Shown here: one piece after another, positions 48,264 through 60,369 of the stretch
Layout: the number at the start of each line of letters is the position of its first letter
How positions within the stretch are numbered: position 1 is the stretch's first letter
From: Acidovorax sp. sic0104
Lineage (GTDB): Bacteria; Pseudomonadota; Gammaproteobacteria; Burkholderiales; Burkholderiaceae_C
Assembly: GCF_019219095.1 (NCBI RefSeq)
Contig: NZ_JAHUWH010000006.1
Span: 186,001-250,000 of the forward strand
Length of the DNA: 64,000 nucleotides
Direction of reading: 5' to 3'
Program-made: the position numbers and the translations under genes
The notes under the pieces: generated by a model
Database searches by the model: none
What the model was told of the DNA's origin: nothing
What the model saw: only the letters and a program-made list of their open reading frames with translations

Positions 48264-48737
48264 CTACCTATTCCTGCTTTTCATGGCGCGCTCCACCTCG
48301 CGCTTGCCTTCGCGGTCCTTGATGGTGTCGCGCTTGTCGTGTTCTGCCTTGCCCTTGGCCAGAGCGATCTCGCACTTCACGTAGCCGTTCTTCCAGTGCA
48401 GGTTCAGCGGCACCAGGGTGTAGCCCTTTTGCTCGACCTTGACGATCAGGTGCTTGATATCGTCCTTCTTGAGCAGCAGCTTCTTGGTGCGGATGGCGTC
48501 CGGATTGACATGGGTCGAGGCGGTCTTGAGCGGGTTGATCTGGCAGCCCAGCAGAAACAGCTCGCCCTCGCGGATCAGCACATAGCCGTCGGTCAGCTGC
48601 ACCTTGCCCTCGCGCAGCGCCTTCACTTCCCAGCCGTACAGGACCACGCCTGCCTCGTGGCGTTCTTCGAAGAAATAGTTGTAGGCCGCCTTTTTGTTAT
48701 CGGCAATGCGGGCGGTGGGATCGGGTTTCTTGGCCAT
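48264..48737 (-). CDS. smpB: SsrA-binding protein SmpB
   Basis: The protein has 157 residues. [49 protein letters not shown] and the basic tail [20 protein letters not shown] are diagnostic. It works with tmRNA in rescue of stalled ribosomes; the tmRNA gene itself is not in this window. It is divergent from the ratA-like gene. Confidence 0.97.
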   Translation of the reverse strand: MAKKPDPTARIADNKKAAYNYFFEERHEAGVVLYGWEVKALREGKVQLTDGYVLIREGELFLLGCQINPLKTASTHVNPDAIRTKKLLLKKDDIKHLIVKVEQKGYTLVPLNLHWKNGYVKCEIALAKGKAEHDKRDTIKDREGKREVERAMKSRNR

Positions 48738-48849
48738 TGGGTTTAGATGCGGCGCAAATCGGGAGATAAAAGGCCTCCCTACAATGTTGTCGTCGCCACA
48801 GCGATTCTAATTTCTCCGGCTTGCGCGCTGCCGCTCAAGCTCCGTCTGC

Positions 48850-49290
48850 ATGAAAACCGTTCACAAGTCCGTCCTCATCTGGTACAGCCCCGAAGAAATG
48901 TTTGCCCTGGTCACCGGGGTCGGGCAATACCCCGAGTTTTTGCCCTGGTGCGACCACGCGGCCATTCTGGAAACAACCAGCGACGGCATGACCGCCGAGG
49001 TGGGCATCTCGTTCGGCGGAATCCGCCAGACATTCGTCACCCGCAACACGCACGAGGCGGGCAAGCGCGTGCAGATGCACCTTGTCAAAGGGCCTTTTTC
49101 CCAACTGGAAGGCGACTGGCATTTCCACCCCGTGGGCGACGGGAGCCAGCGTGCGTGCAAGGTGGAGCTCCTGCTTCACTATGGCTTTGACAGCCCCGCC
49201 CTGGCTGCGCTGGTCGGACCAGTGTTCGACCGCATCGCCAGCAGCATGGTGGATGCGTTCGTCAAGCGAGCGGAGCAGGTGTATGGCTGA
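48850..49290 (+). CDS. ratA: RatA/COQ10-type START-domain protein
   Basis: The protein has 146 residues. MKTVHKSVLIWYSPEEMFAL, VGQYPEFLPWCDHAAILETT and the FDRIASSMVDAFVKRAEQVY helix match the RatA / coenzyme-Q-binding (COQ10) family. Members have been described as ubiquinone-binding or as inhibitors of 70S assembly; which applies here is unclear. Its stop overlaps the RnfH-family gene by eight bases. Confidence 0.9.
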   Translation: MKTVHKSVLIWYSPEEMFALVTGVGQYPEFLPWCDHAAILETTSDGMTAEVGISFGGIRQTFVTRNTHEAGKRVQMHLVKGPFSQLEGDWHFHPVGDGSQRACKVELLLHYGFDSPALAALVGPVFDRIASSMVDAFVKRAEQVYG

Positions 49291-49645
49291 ATCGCCGCCG
49301 CGCGATCAGCCGCCCCTCCAGATCGTGGTGGCGGCATGTCTGGCACCGCGTGAGGTTCGTGAATGGGTGCTGGAGCTGCCGGCGGGCGCCACCGTGCGGG
49401 ATGCGCTGCAGGCATGCGGCCTGCCAGCTGAGGACGCGCCAGGTGCGGCAGGACCTGCAGCTGTGGGCATCTGGGGACGGGCTGCTGGGCTTGATGCAGA
49501 ACTCGTCGGCCAGGACCGGGTGGAGGTCTATAGAGCCCTGAAGGTCGATCCCAAGGTGGCGCGGCGCGAACGCTTCGCGCGGCAGGGCGCCCGCACGACC
49601 GGGCTTTTCGCGCGGCAGCGCCCGGGTGGTAAATCGGGCTATTGA
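49283..49645 (+). CDS. RnfH-family (UPF0125) ubiquitin-like-fold protein
   Basis: The protein has 120 residues from the ATG at 49283. LQIVVAACLAPREVREWVLE and LPAGATVRDALQACGL show the beta-grasp fold, and VEVYRALKVDPKVARRERFA is the family signature. It is regularly encoded after ratA (RatB position). Function remains poorly known. Translation is coupled to ratA by overlap. Confidence 0.9.
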   Translation: MAESPPRDQPPLQIVVAACLAPREVREWVLELPAGATVRDALQACGLPAEDAPGAAGPAAVGIWGRAAGLDAELVGQDRVEVYRALKVDPKVARRERFARQGARTTGLFARQRPGGKSGY

Positions 49646-49709
49646 CTCCGCAGTTGCAGCATGGGCCAGGGCCAGGGCCAGACGCCCATCGGCCGGATGC
49701 CGCGCAGGA

Positions 49710-50261
49710 TCAACGCTTGCAGTCCGAGGCGATGATGCCGTCCAGGCGCTTGGTTTCTGCCGCGCGGCCTGCTTCGTCCAGGAAGATGCGCTCGCCTTGC
49801 GCATTGGGCTGGGTGATGGGCCTGCCGGTCTCGAAGGCTGCCCTGGCCTGGCGGGCTCGGTTGCAGTTGTCGGCCTTGATCTTGGCTACCTTGTCTTCTT
49901 CGGCCTTTTTCTTGGCGGCGTCGGCAGCTTCGGTTTGCGCTTTCTTTTCTTCGAGCGCCTTGTCCTTGCCGCTGGCCGCAGCGCTGGCGGTGGCCCGTGG
50001 GGCTGGAGCGGAAGATGCCGCATCTGCCGCAGCGGAAGGCGCGCCAGGTGCGCCATCTGCGGACGGGGCAACTGGCGCGGCTACCGCAGCGCGCCCACCA
50101 CTGGGCTGCTTGAGAATGCTTTTGTCAGGGATTTCCTGAGGTGGGGGGCGGTCGCTGAAGACCTTGCGGCCGTCCTTGTCGATCCACTGCCATTGCGCGG
50201 CTGCGCCCACGGCCCAGGTGCAGGCGATGGCCAGCAGGAGAAGCTTGTGCGTTTTCATCAT
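49710..50261 (-). CDS. DUF4124-domain exported protein
   Basis: The protein has 183 residues from the ATG at 50261, or 182 from the next codon. A signal peptide (HKLLLLAIACTWAVGAAAQ) is followed by the DUF4124 motif WQWIDKDGRKVFSDRPPPQE. A long alanine/serine-rich linker and a lysine/glutamate-rich coiled-coil (KDKALEEKKAQTEAADAAKK) lead to a C-terminal part with NCNRARQAR. It is periplasmic. It is divergent from guaB; role unknown. Confidence 0.85.
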   Translation of the reverse strand: MMKTHKLLLLAIACTWAVGAAAQWQWIDKDGRKVFSDRPPPQEIPDKSILKQPSGGRAAVAAPVAPSADGAPGAPSAAADAASSAPAPRATASAAASGKDKALEEKKAQTEAADAAKKKAEEDKVAKIKADNCNRARQARAAFETGRPITQPNAQGERIFLDEAGRAAETKRLDGIIASDCKR

Positions 50262-50359
50262 GCGAACAAGTTTAGCCGCCAGCCCCGGGCGCTGCCAATG
50301 CCATCGGACGGGCGGTGCGTCTGGCGCGACACGTTGCACGGGGGGAGGCTCTTTTCTGA

Positions 50360-51925
<1,566 letters not shown>

Positions 51926-51940
51926 TCGTCGGCAATCCAA

Positions 51941-52007
51941 TCTGGCCTGATTGAAAATATCTGGTCAGAATGATATAGTCTGGTCTGAATTAAACATTCA
52001 GGCCAGA
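51941..52007. promoter_or_regulatory. four phased palindromic operator elements upstream of a toxin-antitoxin module
   Basis: TCTGGCCTGA (51941), TCTGGTCAGA (51960), TCTGGTCTGA (51979) and TCAGGCCAGA (51998) all fit the palindrome TCWGGYCWGA and start exactly 19 bases apart. The first and fourth are reverse complements. The -35 and -10 boxes lie among them, so a bound antitoxin array would cover the promoter. Confidence 0.75.
51951..51979 (+). promoter_or_regulatory. promoter of the toxin-antitoxin operon
   Basis: TTGAAA (51951-51956), a 17-base spacer and TATAGT (51974-51979) make a strong sigma-70 promoter, AT-rich against its surroundings. The antitoxin ATG is 57 bases downstream with GGGAG between. 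Confidence 0.7.
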
Positions 52008-52035
52008 CTTTTTCTTTTTGGGAGTCCGTGCATCC

Positions 52036-52299
52036 ATGCAGTCCGTCGGCATCTATGAAGCCAAGAGCAGGTTTTCTGCCCTGATCGAGCTCGTCGAGCA
52101 GGGCGAAGAAGTGCGCATCACGCGCCATGGCAAGGAAGTGGTGCGCCTGCTGCCCGTGCGCCGGCGTCCCGTCATCACCGACGAGCAGATCGCCCGCGAG
52201 CTGGGCCAGATCGACGCGCTGCATGCCAGCATCCGCCCCTTGGCCGAAGTGCCCAGCAGGCCTGATGCTTTGCGCCGCGAAGGCCGGGCCAGCGCATGA
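52036..52299 (+). CDS. Phd/YefM-type antitoxin
   Basis: The protein has 87 residues. MQSVGIYEAKSRFSALIELV and EEVRITRHGKEVVRLLPV form the Phd/YefM DNA-binding fold, and the C-terminal half (EQIARELGQIDALHASIRPL) would wrap the toxin. It overlaps the toxin gene by four bases (ATGA). It is expected to repress its own promoter through the phased palindromes. The start at 52036 lies 11 bases after GGGAG. Confidence 0.9.
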   Translation: MQSVGIYEAKSRFSALIELVEQGEEVRITRHGKEVVRLLPVRRRPVITDEQIARELGQIDALHASIRPLAEVPSRPDALRREGRASA

Positions 52300-52730
52300 C
52301 CGCCTTCGTGCTGGACGCCTCCGTCACCGCCGCCTGGCTGCTGCCCGATGCCGCCAACGAACACACGCGCCGGCTCTACACCCTGATCCGCCGCGACGAG
52401 GTCGAGCCCCAGGCTCCCAACCTCTGGCAGTGGGAGTGCAGCAACCTCATCAGCAGCGGCGTGCACAGCGGCCGCATACCCCCCGCATCGGTGGAAGGGC
52501 TGTGGGGTGTGCTAGAAGCCATCCGCCACCGCGTGGAGCTGCACGACCTGGCGCCCGCCCAGCACAAGGCCGTGATGGACGTGGCGCTGGATACCGGCCT
52601 TCCCACATTCGATGCCGCCTATCTGTGGCTCGCGCGCTCACTGCGCCTGCCCCTGGCCACGTTCGATCCCCAGCAGATGGCCGCTGCCAAGCGCAGTGGC
52701 GTGCCGCTTCTTGACCTTTCCTGCCTTTGA
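52296..52730 (+). CDS. PIN-domain (VapC-like) toxin
   Basis: The protein has 144 residues. The four PIN acidic positions are present: D7 (VLDASV), E47 (WQWECSN), D106 ([10 protein letters not shown]) and D124 (ATFDPQQ). It is a metal-dependent ribonuclease of the VapC group, held inactive by the upstream antitoxin. It ends 11 bases before the guaA ATG, so transcription from the module can run into guaA. Confidence 0.92.
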   Translation: MTAFVLDASVTAAWLLPDAANEHTRRLYTLIRRDEVEPQAPNLWQWECSNLISSGVHSGRIPPASVEGLWGVLEAIRHRVELHDLAPAQHKAVMDVALDTGLPTFDAAYLWLARSLRLPLATFDPQQMAAAKRSGVPLLDLSCL

Positions 52731-52741
52731 AGACCACCACC

Positions 52742-54358
<1,617 letters not shown>

Positions 54359-54567
54359 TCGGCTCGCCGTTCATCCCCGACGGGTCTGCCTGCGTTTCCA
54401 GCGAGATCGTGGACAGGCTCCAAACCTCGGCTCGGACATTCATGCGGATGGATGTCGGGGCAGTTGGTGGCGCGGAGCGTCAGCCCGTTCCGGGCTCCTG
54501 ACCGGGAACCTTCAATAATTTGGTCTCAAGGCGTGCGCGCGGCCGTGCCCGCGCCGCCGCCTGCCTG
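54359..54567. other. intergenic region after guaA
   Basis: These 209 bases lie between convergent guaA and the orphan gene. GAGCGTCAGCCCGTTCCGGG and similar GC-rich stretches are present, but no terminator with a T-run, repeat or credible small gene was seen. Confidence 0.5.
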
Positions 54568-55476
54568 TCAGGCCTTCGCCTTCGCCTCGCCCGTCTGCGG
54601 GTCGTAGGCCGCGCCATCCGGGCCGATGAGGTTGCCCGTGGCCGTGTCGAATCGGCTCAGGCGGTAAGTGCCTGCGCCTTTGCCGTCCAGGCCGATGTAG
54701 TCCCCGCTGGCGTAGGCCACCCGGTTGTTCTGGGCCACGATGCCGTCCTTGGTCCAGGTGTTGCTCATCAGCCATTCGGTCGCATCCGCGCCGGCCGGGG
54801 GGGAGATCTCTCCGCTCATGCGCATCTTGGCGAGCGTCGGGTCCATGCCGAAGCCTTCTGCTGCGAGCAGGGCGTCGGGATTGTTCCTGTAGTACGCCGC
54901 TGTTTCGCTCGACATCTTGGACAGGTCGCTCTTGACCAAGGTGGAGCCATCGGTCGGGAACCTGGACAGCTCGCCGCTGCGGATGGACGCGTAGTCTGCC
55001 GCGAAGTCGGGGTTGTTCTTGAAGAACATATAGCGGCCGACGACGGTGTCGTCGCCTCCACTCAGAGCGGTGGCAGTCAGCCGGATGTAGTCTGGTACTT
55101 CGTAGTCTGCCGCAAAGGTACTGCCCAGGCCTTTCTCCCACTGCTTGAACTCTTCCAGGTTGTTGAAAGGGGCCTTGGTGGCAGAGGCCTGCGATGACTC
55201 GGGGGCGGAGGTGCTGGAGCCGGCCTTGCCGTATCGGTCGGCCGTGGACTTGTAGGCGGGGTCGGCAGGCGAGGCGGCTGCGGCGGCCGGGGCCTTTGCA
55301 TCGGTGGCGGGCACTTCGGCCGACAGCTCCTGCAGCGTGGCCCTGAGCTCCTTCAGAAAGGTCAGGGGGTCGGCGTCGGCATGGTTCTGCGCGGTGCGCT
55401 CTGCAGCGCGCGCGGCCAGAGCACCGGACACGCCCATGGATGTCAGCATGTTGGTGGCTTGGGAAACATCGAGCAT
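54568..55476 (-). CDS. uncharacterised alanine-rich protein with internal NNPD repeats
   Basis: The protein has 302 residues. An N-terminal helix (MLDVSQATNMLTSMGVSGAL, then HADADPLTFLKELRATLQEL) is followed by an alanine/serine/proline-rich linker (about 55-100) and a C-terminal domain. YMFFKNNPDFAADY and AAYYRNNPDALLAAEG form an approximate internal repeat. It ends TGNLIGPDGAAYDPQTGEAK. No signal peptide or membrane segment. GAAGGAGTCA lies before the ATG. No family recognised; an N-terminal export signal of the type III kind is conceivable but not shown. Confidence 0.8.
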   Translation of the reverse strand: MLDVSQATNMLTSMGVSGALAARAAERTAQNHADADPLTFLKELRATLQELSAEVPATDAKAPAAAAASPADPAYKSTADRYGKAGSSTSAPESSQASATKAPFNNLEEFKQWEKGLGSTFAADYEVPDYIRLTATALSGGDDTVVGRYMFFKNNPDFAADYASIRSGELSRFPTDGSTLVKSDLSKMSSETAAYYRNNPDALLAAEGFGMDPTLAKMRMSGEISPPAGADATEWLMSNTWTKDGIVAQNNRVAYASGDYIGLDGKGAGTYRLSRFDTATGNLIGPDGAAYDPQTGEAKAKA

Positions 55477-55906
55477 CTTGTGACTCCTTCAGAGGCCGGG
55501 GCCGGTTGGTGGGAGGATGTCCTGCGCTTGCGCACAGGACGTTGCTCCTATGGTCCCCGAACCAGCGTTCCCCGGTCCCCGCGTAAGCGGTGCAAAGCAC
55601 GGGCTTATCGCGCCACCGGTTTGCCCTTTCACCGGCGCTTCACCGGCGCTCAGCGGTGGCTTGTGTGCACACACCCCGGCGGGCCGCGATCGCGCTGGCC
55701 GATGAAGTGGCGGCGCGTTTTGACAGGACGATGCACCGGGGGAGCCGGGCCAGGAGTGCGCGGCGCCATGGTTTGCTACGAAAAAAATAGCTATTGGCGC
55801 TGATCCGGCAAGCGGTAGTGGCCATTTTCATTCAAAAAAAGCACCTCACTCCCTCTGCGCCACGCGCGGGCCGCCCGCGCAGGGGCGTCAAGCGCGCAAC
55901 GGGGCC
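55477..55906. other. 430-base intergenic region before putA end
   Basis: It lies between the orphan gene start (55476) and the putA stop (55907). It contains GC-rich short repeats (CACCGGCGCTTCACCGGCGC) and an R3 copy at 55775-55845, and must hold the promoter of the orphan gene. No RNA gene or credible open frame was recognised. Confidence 0.5.
55775..55845. repeat. R3 repeat downstream of putA
   Basis: TGCTACGAAAAAAATAGC, TATTGGCGCTGATCC, GGCAAGCGGTAGTGGCC and an AT-rich end with an A-run follow the R3 order. Confidence 0.7.
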
Positions 55907-58900
55907 TCAGCCGATGGTCATCAGGCTGGCATTGCCTCCTGCGGCCGCGGTGTTCACGCTCAAGGCCCGTTCGATCAGCAGGCGTTCCAGCGGCACCTCG
56001 GTGCTGCCGGGTGGCAGTGCCGTGACGGCGACGATGGGGCCGGGTCGGTGTGCGAGCTTCTCGCACACGCTGCGCAGCGATTCAGTGCTGCCGTGGTGCA
56101 GCACTGCCACCATCTCGGTGCGCCCATCGGCCCAGGAGTCGCCTGTGGTCAGGACGCGTGCCTGCACGTCGGCCGGCAGGGTGGCGAGCAGTGGGGCTTG
56201 CACGTCCGGCCACACCGCCTTGCCGCCGCTGGCCAGCACGGCGGCCAGCTGGGTCAGCAGGTCGTCCTGCGTGGAGGCGATGCACAGCACCGTGGCCCGG
56301 GGCAGCAGGCTGTAGACATTGCGCTCGCCCGTGGGGCCGGGGAGGGTGCGTGCGGTGCCCGCCTGGCTTTCTGCGGCAAAGCGGCGGCAGATGGCGGCCA
56401 GGGCGCTGTGGCCCTGCATCTGCGCCCAGCGTTCGAGTGTGCGCAGGGGGGCGAGCAGGCCGTCGCGCGCTGACACGTCGGCGGGGGCGGTGCGGTCTGC
56501 GGCGGCAAAGGTCAGCGCCAGCGCGTTGGAGGGGCGTTCGGACAGCAGGCGCAGCAGGTACAGCGGGCCGCCGGCCTTGGGGCCCGTGCCCGACAGGCCT
56601 TCGCCACCGAAGGGTTGCACGCCGACCACGGCGCCCACCATGTTGCGGTTGACGTAGACGTTGCCGGCATGCGCGCGGTCCACCACGCGGGCGATGGTTT
56701 CGTCGATGCGGGTGTGCACGCCCTGCGTGAGGCCGTAGCCGGTGGCGTTGATCTGGTCGAGCAAGTGGTCCAGGTCCTTGCGGGCGTAGCGCACCAGGTG
56801 CAGTACGGGGCCGAAGACCTCGCGCTGCAGTTCGCTGATGCTGTTCAGCTCGATCAGCGTGGGCGTCACGAAGGTACCCTGCGCCACCTCGCCCGCCTCG
56901 CGGCGGCAGCGCTGGAACACGCGGTGGCCACGGCCCTTGAATGCCTCGATGTGCCGGTGGATGCCGCCCTGGGCCTCGGCATCGATCACCGGGCCCACGT
57001 CCACCGCCAGGGCGCCGGGGTTGCCCATGCGCAGCTCGCCCATGGCGCCCTCGAGCATCTCCACCACGCGGTCGGCGGCGTCCTCCTGCACGCACAGCAC
57101 GCGCAGGGCCGAGCAGCGCTGGCCGGCGCTGTCGAAGGCCGAAGCGACCGCGTCGGTGACGACCTGCTCCACCAGGGCCGAGGAGTCCACGATCATCGCG
57201 TTCTGCCCACCGGTCTCGGCGATCAGCGGGATGGGGCGGCCCGCCGGGTCGAGCCGTCCTGCGACGGTGCGCTGCAGGATGCGCGCCACCTCGGTGGAGC
57301 CGGTGAACATGACGCCCATCACGCGCGCATCGCCGATCAGGCGGGCGCCCACGGTCTCGCCCTGGCCGGGCAGCAACTGCACGGCGGCGCGCGGCACGCC
57401 GGCACGCCAGAGCAGGCGCACGGCCTCGGCGGCGATCAGCGGGGTTTGCTCGGCCGGCTTGGCCAGCACCGGGTTGCCGGCGGCCAGGGCTGCGGCCACC
57501 TGGCCCATGAAGATGGCCAGCGGAAAGTTCCAGGGGCTGATGCAGGCCACGGGGCCCAGCGGGATGTGCGTGGCGTTGTCGAAGGTGGTTGTGACCTGGG
57601 CTGCGTAGTAGCGCAAGAAATCCACCGCCTCGCGCACCTCGGCAATCGCGTTGCTGGCGCTCTTGCCGGCCTCGCGCATCAACAGGCCCATCAGGGGCTG
57701 CAGGCGGTCTTCGAGCAGGTCGGCCGTGCGCCGCAGTGCCGCTGCGCGCTCTGAGGGTGCGATGGCGGCCCAGGCCGGGGCTGCCTGCTGCGCGTTCTGC
57801 AGCGCCTGATCCACATCGTCGGCCGTGGCCTCCTGCACCTGGCCTACCACGTCGCGCAGGTCGGCGGGGTTGCGCACGGGGGCCGTGGGGCCGGTGGCGG
57901 CATCGGCGGCCAGCATCGGGCCGGCCTTCCAGTCGTGCAGCGCGCTGGCCTGCAGCGTGGCGCTCAGTTGGGCCAGCACGGCGTCGCTCGCAATGTCCAG
58001 GCCCTGCGAATTGGGGCGGCCCGTGCCATACAGCGCGCCGGGCAGGGGGATGCGCGGGTGGGGCAGGGCGGCTTGGCCCTCTCGGGCGGCGGCTTCGTCC
58101 ACCACCTGCACGGGGCTGTGCACCAGTTCGGCCAGCGGGATGGTCTCGTCGGCGATGCGGTTCACGAAGGAGGTGTTGGCGCCGTTCTCCAGCAGGCGGC
58201 GCACCAGGTAGGCCAGCAGCGTCTCGTGCGTGCCTACGGGGGCGTAGATGCGGCAGGGGCGGCCCAGCTTGCCGGCCGTGGTGGCGCCCACCACCTGTTC
58301 GTACAGCGGCTCGCCCATGCCGTGCAGGCACTGGAACTCGTACTGGCCCGCATAGTAGTTGCTGCCCGCCAGCTGGTAGATGGTGGCCAGGGTCTCTGCG
58401 TTGTGCGTGGCGAACTGCGGGTACACGGCCTCGGGCGCGGCCAGCAGCTTGCGCGCGCAGGCCACGTAGGAGATGTCGGTGTGCACCTTGCGGGTGTAGA
58501 CCGGGTAGTCGGCCAGGCCGTCGATCTGTGCGCGCTTGATCTCGCTGTCCCAGTAGGCGCCCTTGACCAGGCGCACCATGAGGCGGCGGCCGGTGCGCCG
58601 GGCCAGGTCGATGACGAAGTCGATGACATACGGGCAGCGCTTCTGGTAGGCCTGGATCACGAAGCCGATCCCGTTCCAGCCGGCCAGGCTCTCTTCATGG
58701 CACAGCCGCTCCAGCAGATCGAGCGAGATCTCCAGCCGGTCGGCCTCTTCGGCGTCGATGTTGATGCCGATGTCGTAGCTTTTGGCCAGCTCGGTCAGGC
58801 GCACCACCTGCGGGTAGAGCTCGTCCATCACGCGGCCGAACTGCGCGCGGCTGTAGCGCGGGTGCAGGGCCGACAGCTTGATCGAGATGCCGGGGCCTTC

Positions 58901-59656
58901 GTAGATGCCGCGCCCGGCCGATGCCTTGCCGATGGCGTGGATGGCCTGCTCGTACGAGGCGTAGTAGCGCTCGGCGTCGGCCGTGGTCAGCGCGGCCTCG
59001 CCCAGCATGTCGTAGGAGTAGCGAAAGCCCTCGGCCTCCATGCGGCGGGCGTTGGAAAGCGCCTCGGCAATGGTCTCGCCGGTCACGAACTGCTCGCCCA
59101 TCATGCGCATGGCCATGTCCACGCCCTTGCGGATCAGCGGCTCGCCGCCCTTGCCGATGAGGCGGCCCAGCGAGGCGCCCAGGCTGCCTTCGCTGTGCGT
59201 GGCCACCAGCTTGCCGGTGATGAGCAAGCCCCAGGTGGCGGCGTTGACGAAGAGCGAAGGGCTCTTGCCCAGGTGCGGCTCCCACTGGCCGTTGCTGATC
59301 TTGTCGCGGATCAGCGCGTCGCGCGTGGCCTTGTCGGGGATGCGCAGCAGCGCCTCGGCCAGGCACATCAGGGCCACGCCTTCCTGCGACGAGAGCGAGA
59401 ACTCCTGCAGCAGGCCCTGCACGATGCCTGCGCGTCCCGTGCCCGCCTTGCGCTCGCGCAGGGCGCCCGCAATGCGCAGTGCCAGCTGCTGCGCTGCAGC
59501 GGCCACGCTCTGCGGCAGGCGGGCCTGCGCCAGCAGCGGCTCCAGGGCCGCGGGCTCGGGGCGGCGGCAGGCGGCGGTGATGGCGGCGCGCAGGGGGTTG
59601 GCCACCGGGGTGCGCGGGGCGAAGTCGGCGAAGGCGGCAGAGGCGGGCTGGGTCAT
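55907..59656 (-). CDS. putA: bifunctional proline dehydrogenase / L-glutamate gamma-semialdehyde dehydrogenase PutA
   Basis: The protein has 1249 residues. The FAD-dependent proline dehydrogenase barrel (YEGPGISIKLSALHPRYSRA, RLVKGAYWDSEIKRAQ near 365, TSFVNRIAD) is followed by the aldehyde dehydrogenase domain (SPWNFPLAIF, GSTEVARIL, QRCSALRVL with the catalytic cysteine near 847). A C-terminal domain occupies about 1050-1249. It turns proline into glutamate. The N-terminus lacks the ribbon-helix-helix of trifunctional PutA, so control probably falls to the divergent Lrp-type gene. Confidence 0.97.
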   Translation of the reverse strand: MTQPASAAFADFAPRTPVANPLRAAITAACRRPEPAALEPLLAQARLPQSVAAAAQQLALRIAGALRERKAGTGRAGIVQGLLQEFSLSSQEGVALMCLAEALLRIPDKATRDALIRDKISNGQWEPHLGKSPSLFVNAATWGLLITGKLVATHSEGSLGASLGRLIGKGGEPLIRKGVDMAMRMMGEQFVTGETIAEALSNARRMEAEGFRYSYDMLGEAALTTADAERYYASYEQAIHAIGKASAGRGIYEGPGISIKLSALHPRYSRAQFGRVMDELYPQVVRLTELAKSYDIGINIDAEEADRLEISLDLLERLCHEESLAGWNGIGFVIQAYQKRCPYVIDFVIDLARRTGRRLMVRLVKGAYWDSEIKRAQIDGLADYPVYTRKVHTDISYVACARKLLAAPEAVYPQFATHNAETLATIYQLAGSNYYAGQYEFQCLHGMGEPLYEQVVGATTAGKLGRPCRIYAPVGTHETLLAYLVRRLLENGANTSFVNRIADETIPLAELVHSPVQVVDEAAAREGQAALPHPRIPLPGALYGTGRPNSQGLDIASDAVLAQLSATLQASALHDWKAGPMLAADAATGPTAPVRNPADLRDVVGQVQEATADDVDQALQNAQQAAPAWAAIAPSERAAALRRTADLLEDRLQPLMGLLMREAGKSASNAIAEVREAVDFLRYYAAQVTTTFDNATHIPLGPVACISPWNFPLAIFMGQVAAALAAGNPVLAKPAEQTPLIAAEAVRLLWRAGVPRAAVQLLPGQGETVGARLIGDARVMGVMFTGSTEVARILQRTVAGRLDPAGRPIPLIAETGGQNAMIVDSSALVEQVVTDAVASAFDSAGQRCSALRVLCVQEDAADRVVEMLEGAMGELRMGNPGALAVDVGPVIDAEAQGGIHRHIEAFKGRGHRVFQRCRREAGEVAQGTFVTPTLIELNSISELQREVFGPVLHLVRYARKDLDHLLDQINATGYGLTQGVHTRIDETIARVVDRAHAGNVYVNRNMVGAVVGVQPFGGEGLSGTGPKAGGPLYLLRLLSERPSNALALTFAAADRTAPADVSARDGLLAPLRTLERWAQMQGHSALAAICRRFAAESQAGTARTLPGPTGERNVYSLLPRATVLCIASTQDDLLTQLAAVLASGGKAVWPDVQAPLLATLPADVQARVLTTGDSWADGRTEMVAVLHHGSTESLRSVCEKLAHRPGPIVAVTALPPGSTEVPLERLLIERALSVNTAAAGGNASLMTIG

Positions 59657-59783
59657 GGTGAGTCTCGCAGGGAAAAATTCGGCCCCGACGGCGATCAGGA
59701 CCTGCTGGAGGGGATCATCTCTGGACTCGCGGTGAATAAATGTTCGAAAATCAGCGTATCAAGCGAATGAATCACTAGAGTCA

Positions 59784-60263
59784 ATGACCAACGATGCTGA
59801 TCTGGACCGTATCGACCGCCGGATTCTGTCAATCCTGCAGGAAGACGGCCGCATTGCCAACCTCAAGCTGGCGGAGGCCGTGGCCCTGTCGCCCACTGCG
59901 GTGCTGGCGCGGGTGCAGCGGCTCACGCGCGACGGCTTCATCCTGGGATACGAGGCTCGGCTGAACCCGCTCAAGCTGGGGGCGGGCATGCTCGTCTTCG
60001 TGGAGGTGCTGCTGGACCGCACGACGCCCAATGTGTTCGACCAGTTCAAGGCGGCCGTCCAGGTGCACCCCGAGATCATGGAATGCCACATGGTGGCCGG
60101 GGGCTTCGACTACCTGCTCAAGACCCGCTCGGCCGACATGAATGCCTACCGCGTGTTCGCGGGCGCCGTGCTGTGGCAGCTGCCGGGCGTGCGCGAGACG
60201 CGCACCTACGCGGTGATGGAAGAGGTCAAGCACACCAACCACCTGCATCTGCGCGCTGCATGA
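59784..60263 (+). CDS. Lrp/AsnC-family regulator, probable activator of putA
   Basis: The protein has 159 residues. DLDRIDRRILSILQEDGRIA and LAEAVALSPTAVLARVQRL form the helix-turn-helix and the RAM ligand-binding domain follows (AGGFDYLLKTRSADMNAY). It is divergent from putA across 127 bases, the arrangement of PutR/BkdR-type proline regulators. The gap is AT-rich around 59730-59780, where binding sites are expected. Confidence 0.92.
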   Translation: MTNDADLDRIDRRILSILQEDGRIANLKLAEAVALSPTAVLARVQRLTRDGFILGYEARLNPLKLGAGMLVFVEVLLDRTTPNVFDQFKAAVQVHPEIMECHMVAGGFDYLLKTRSADMNAYRVFAGAVLWQLPGVRETRTYAVMEEVKHTNHLHLRAA

Positions 60264-60369
60264 CGCGGGCCCGCAAGCGGCTGCCTGCTTTCCTGCCACA
60301 GCCGCGTTGGCTGCGCATGCCAAAGCCCGCATAATGTCCGGCAGTTACGTCTGATCGAGGAGAAAAAAC

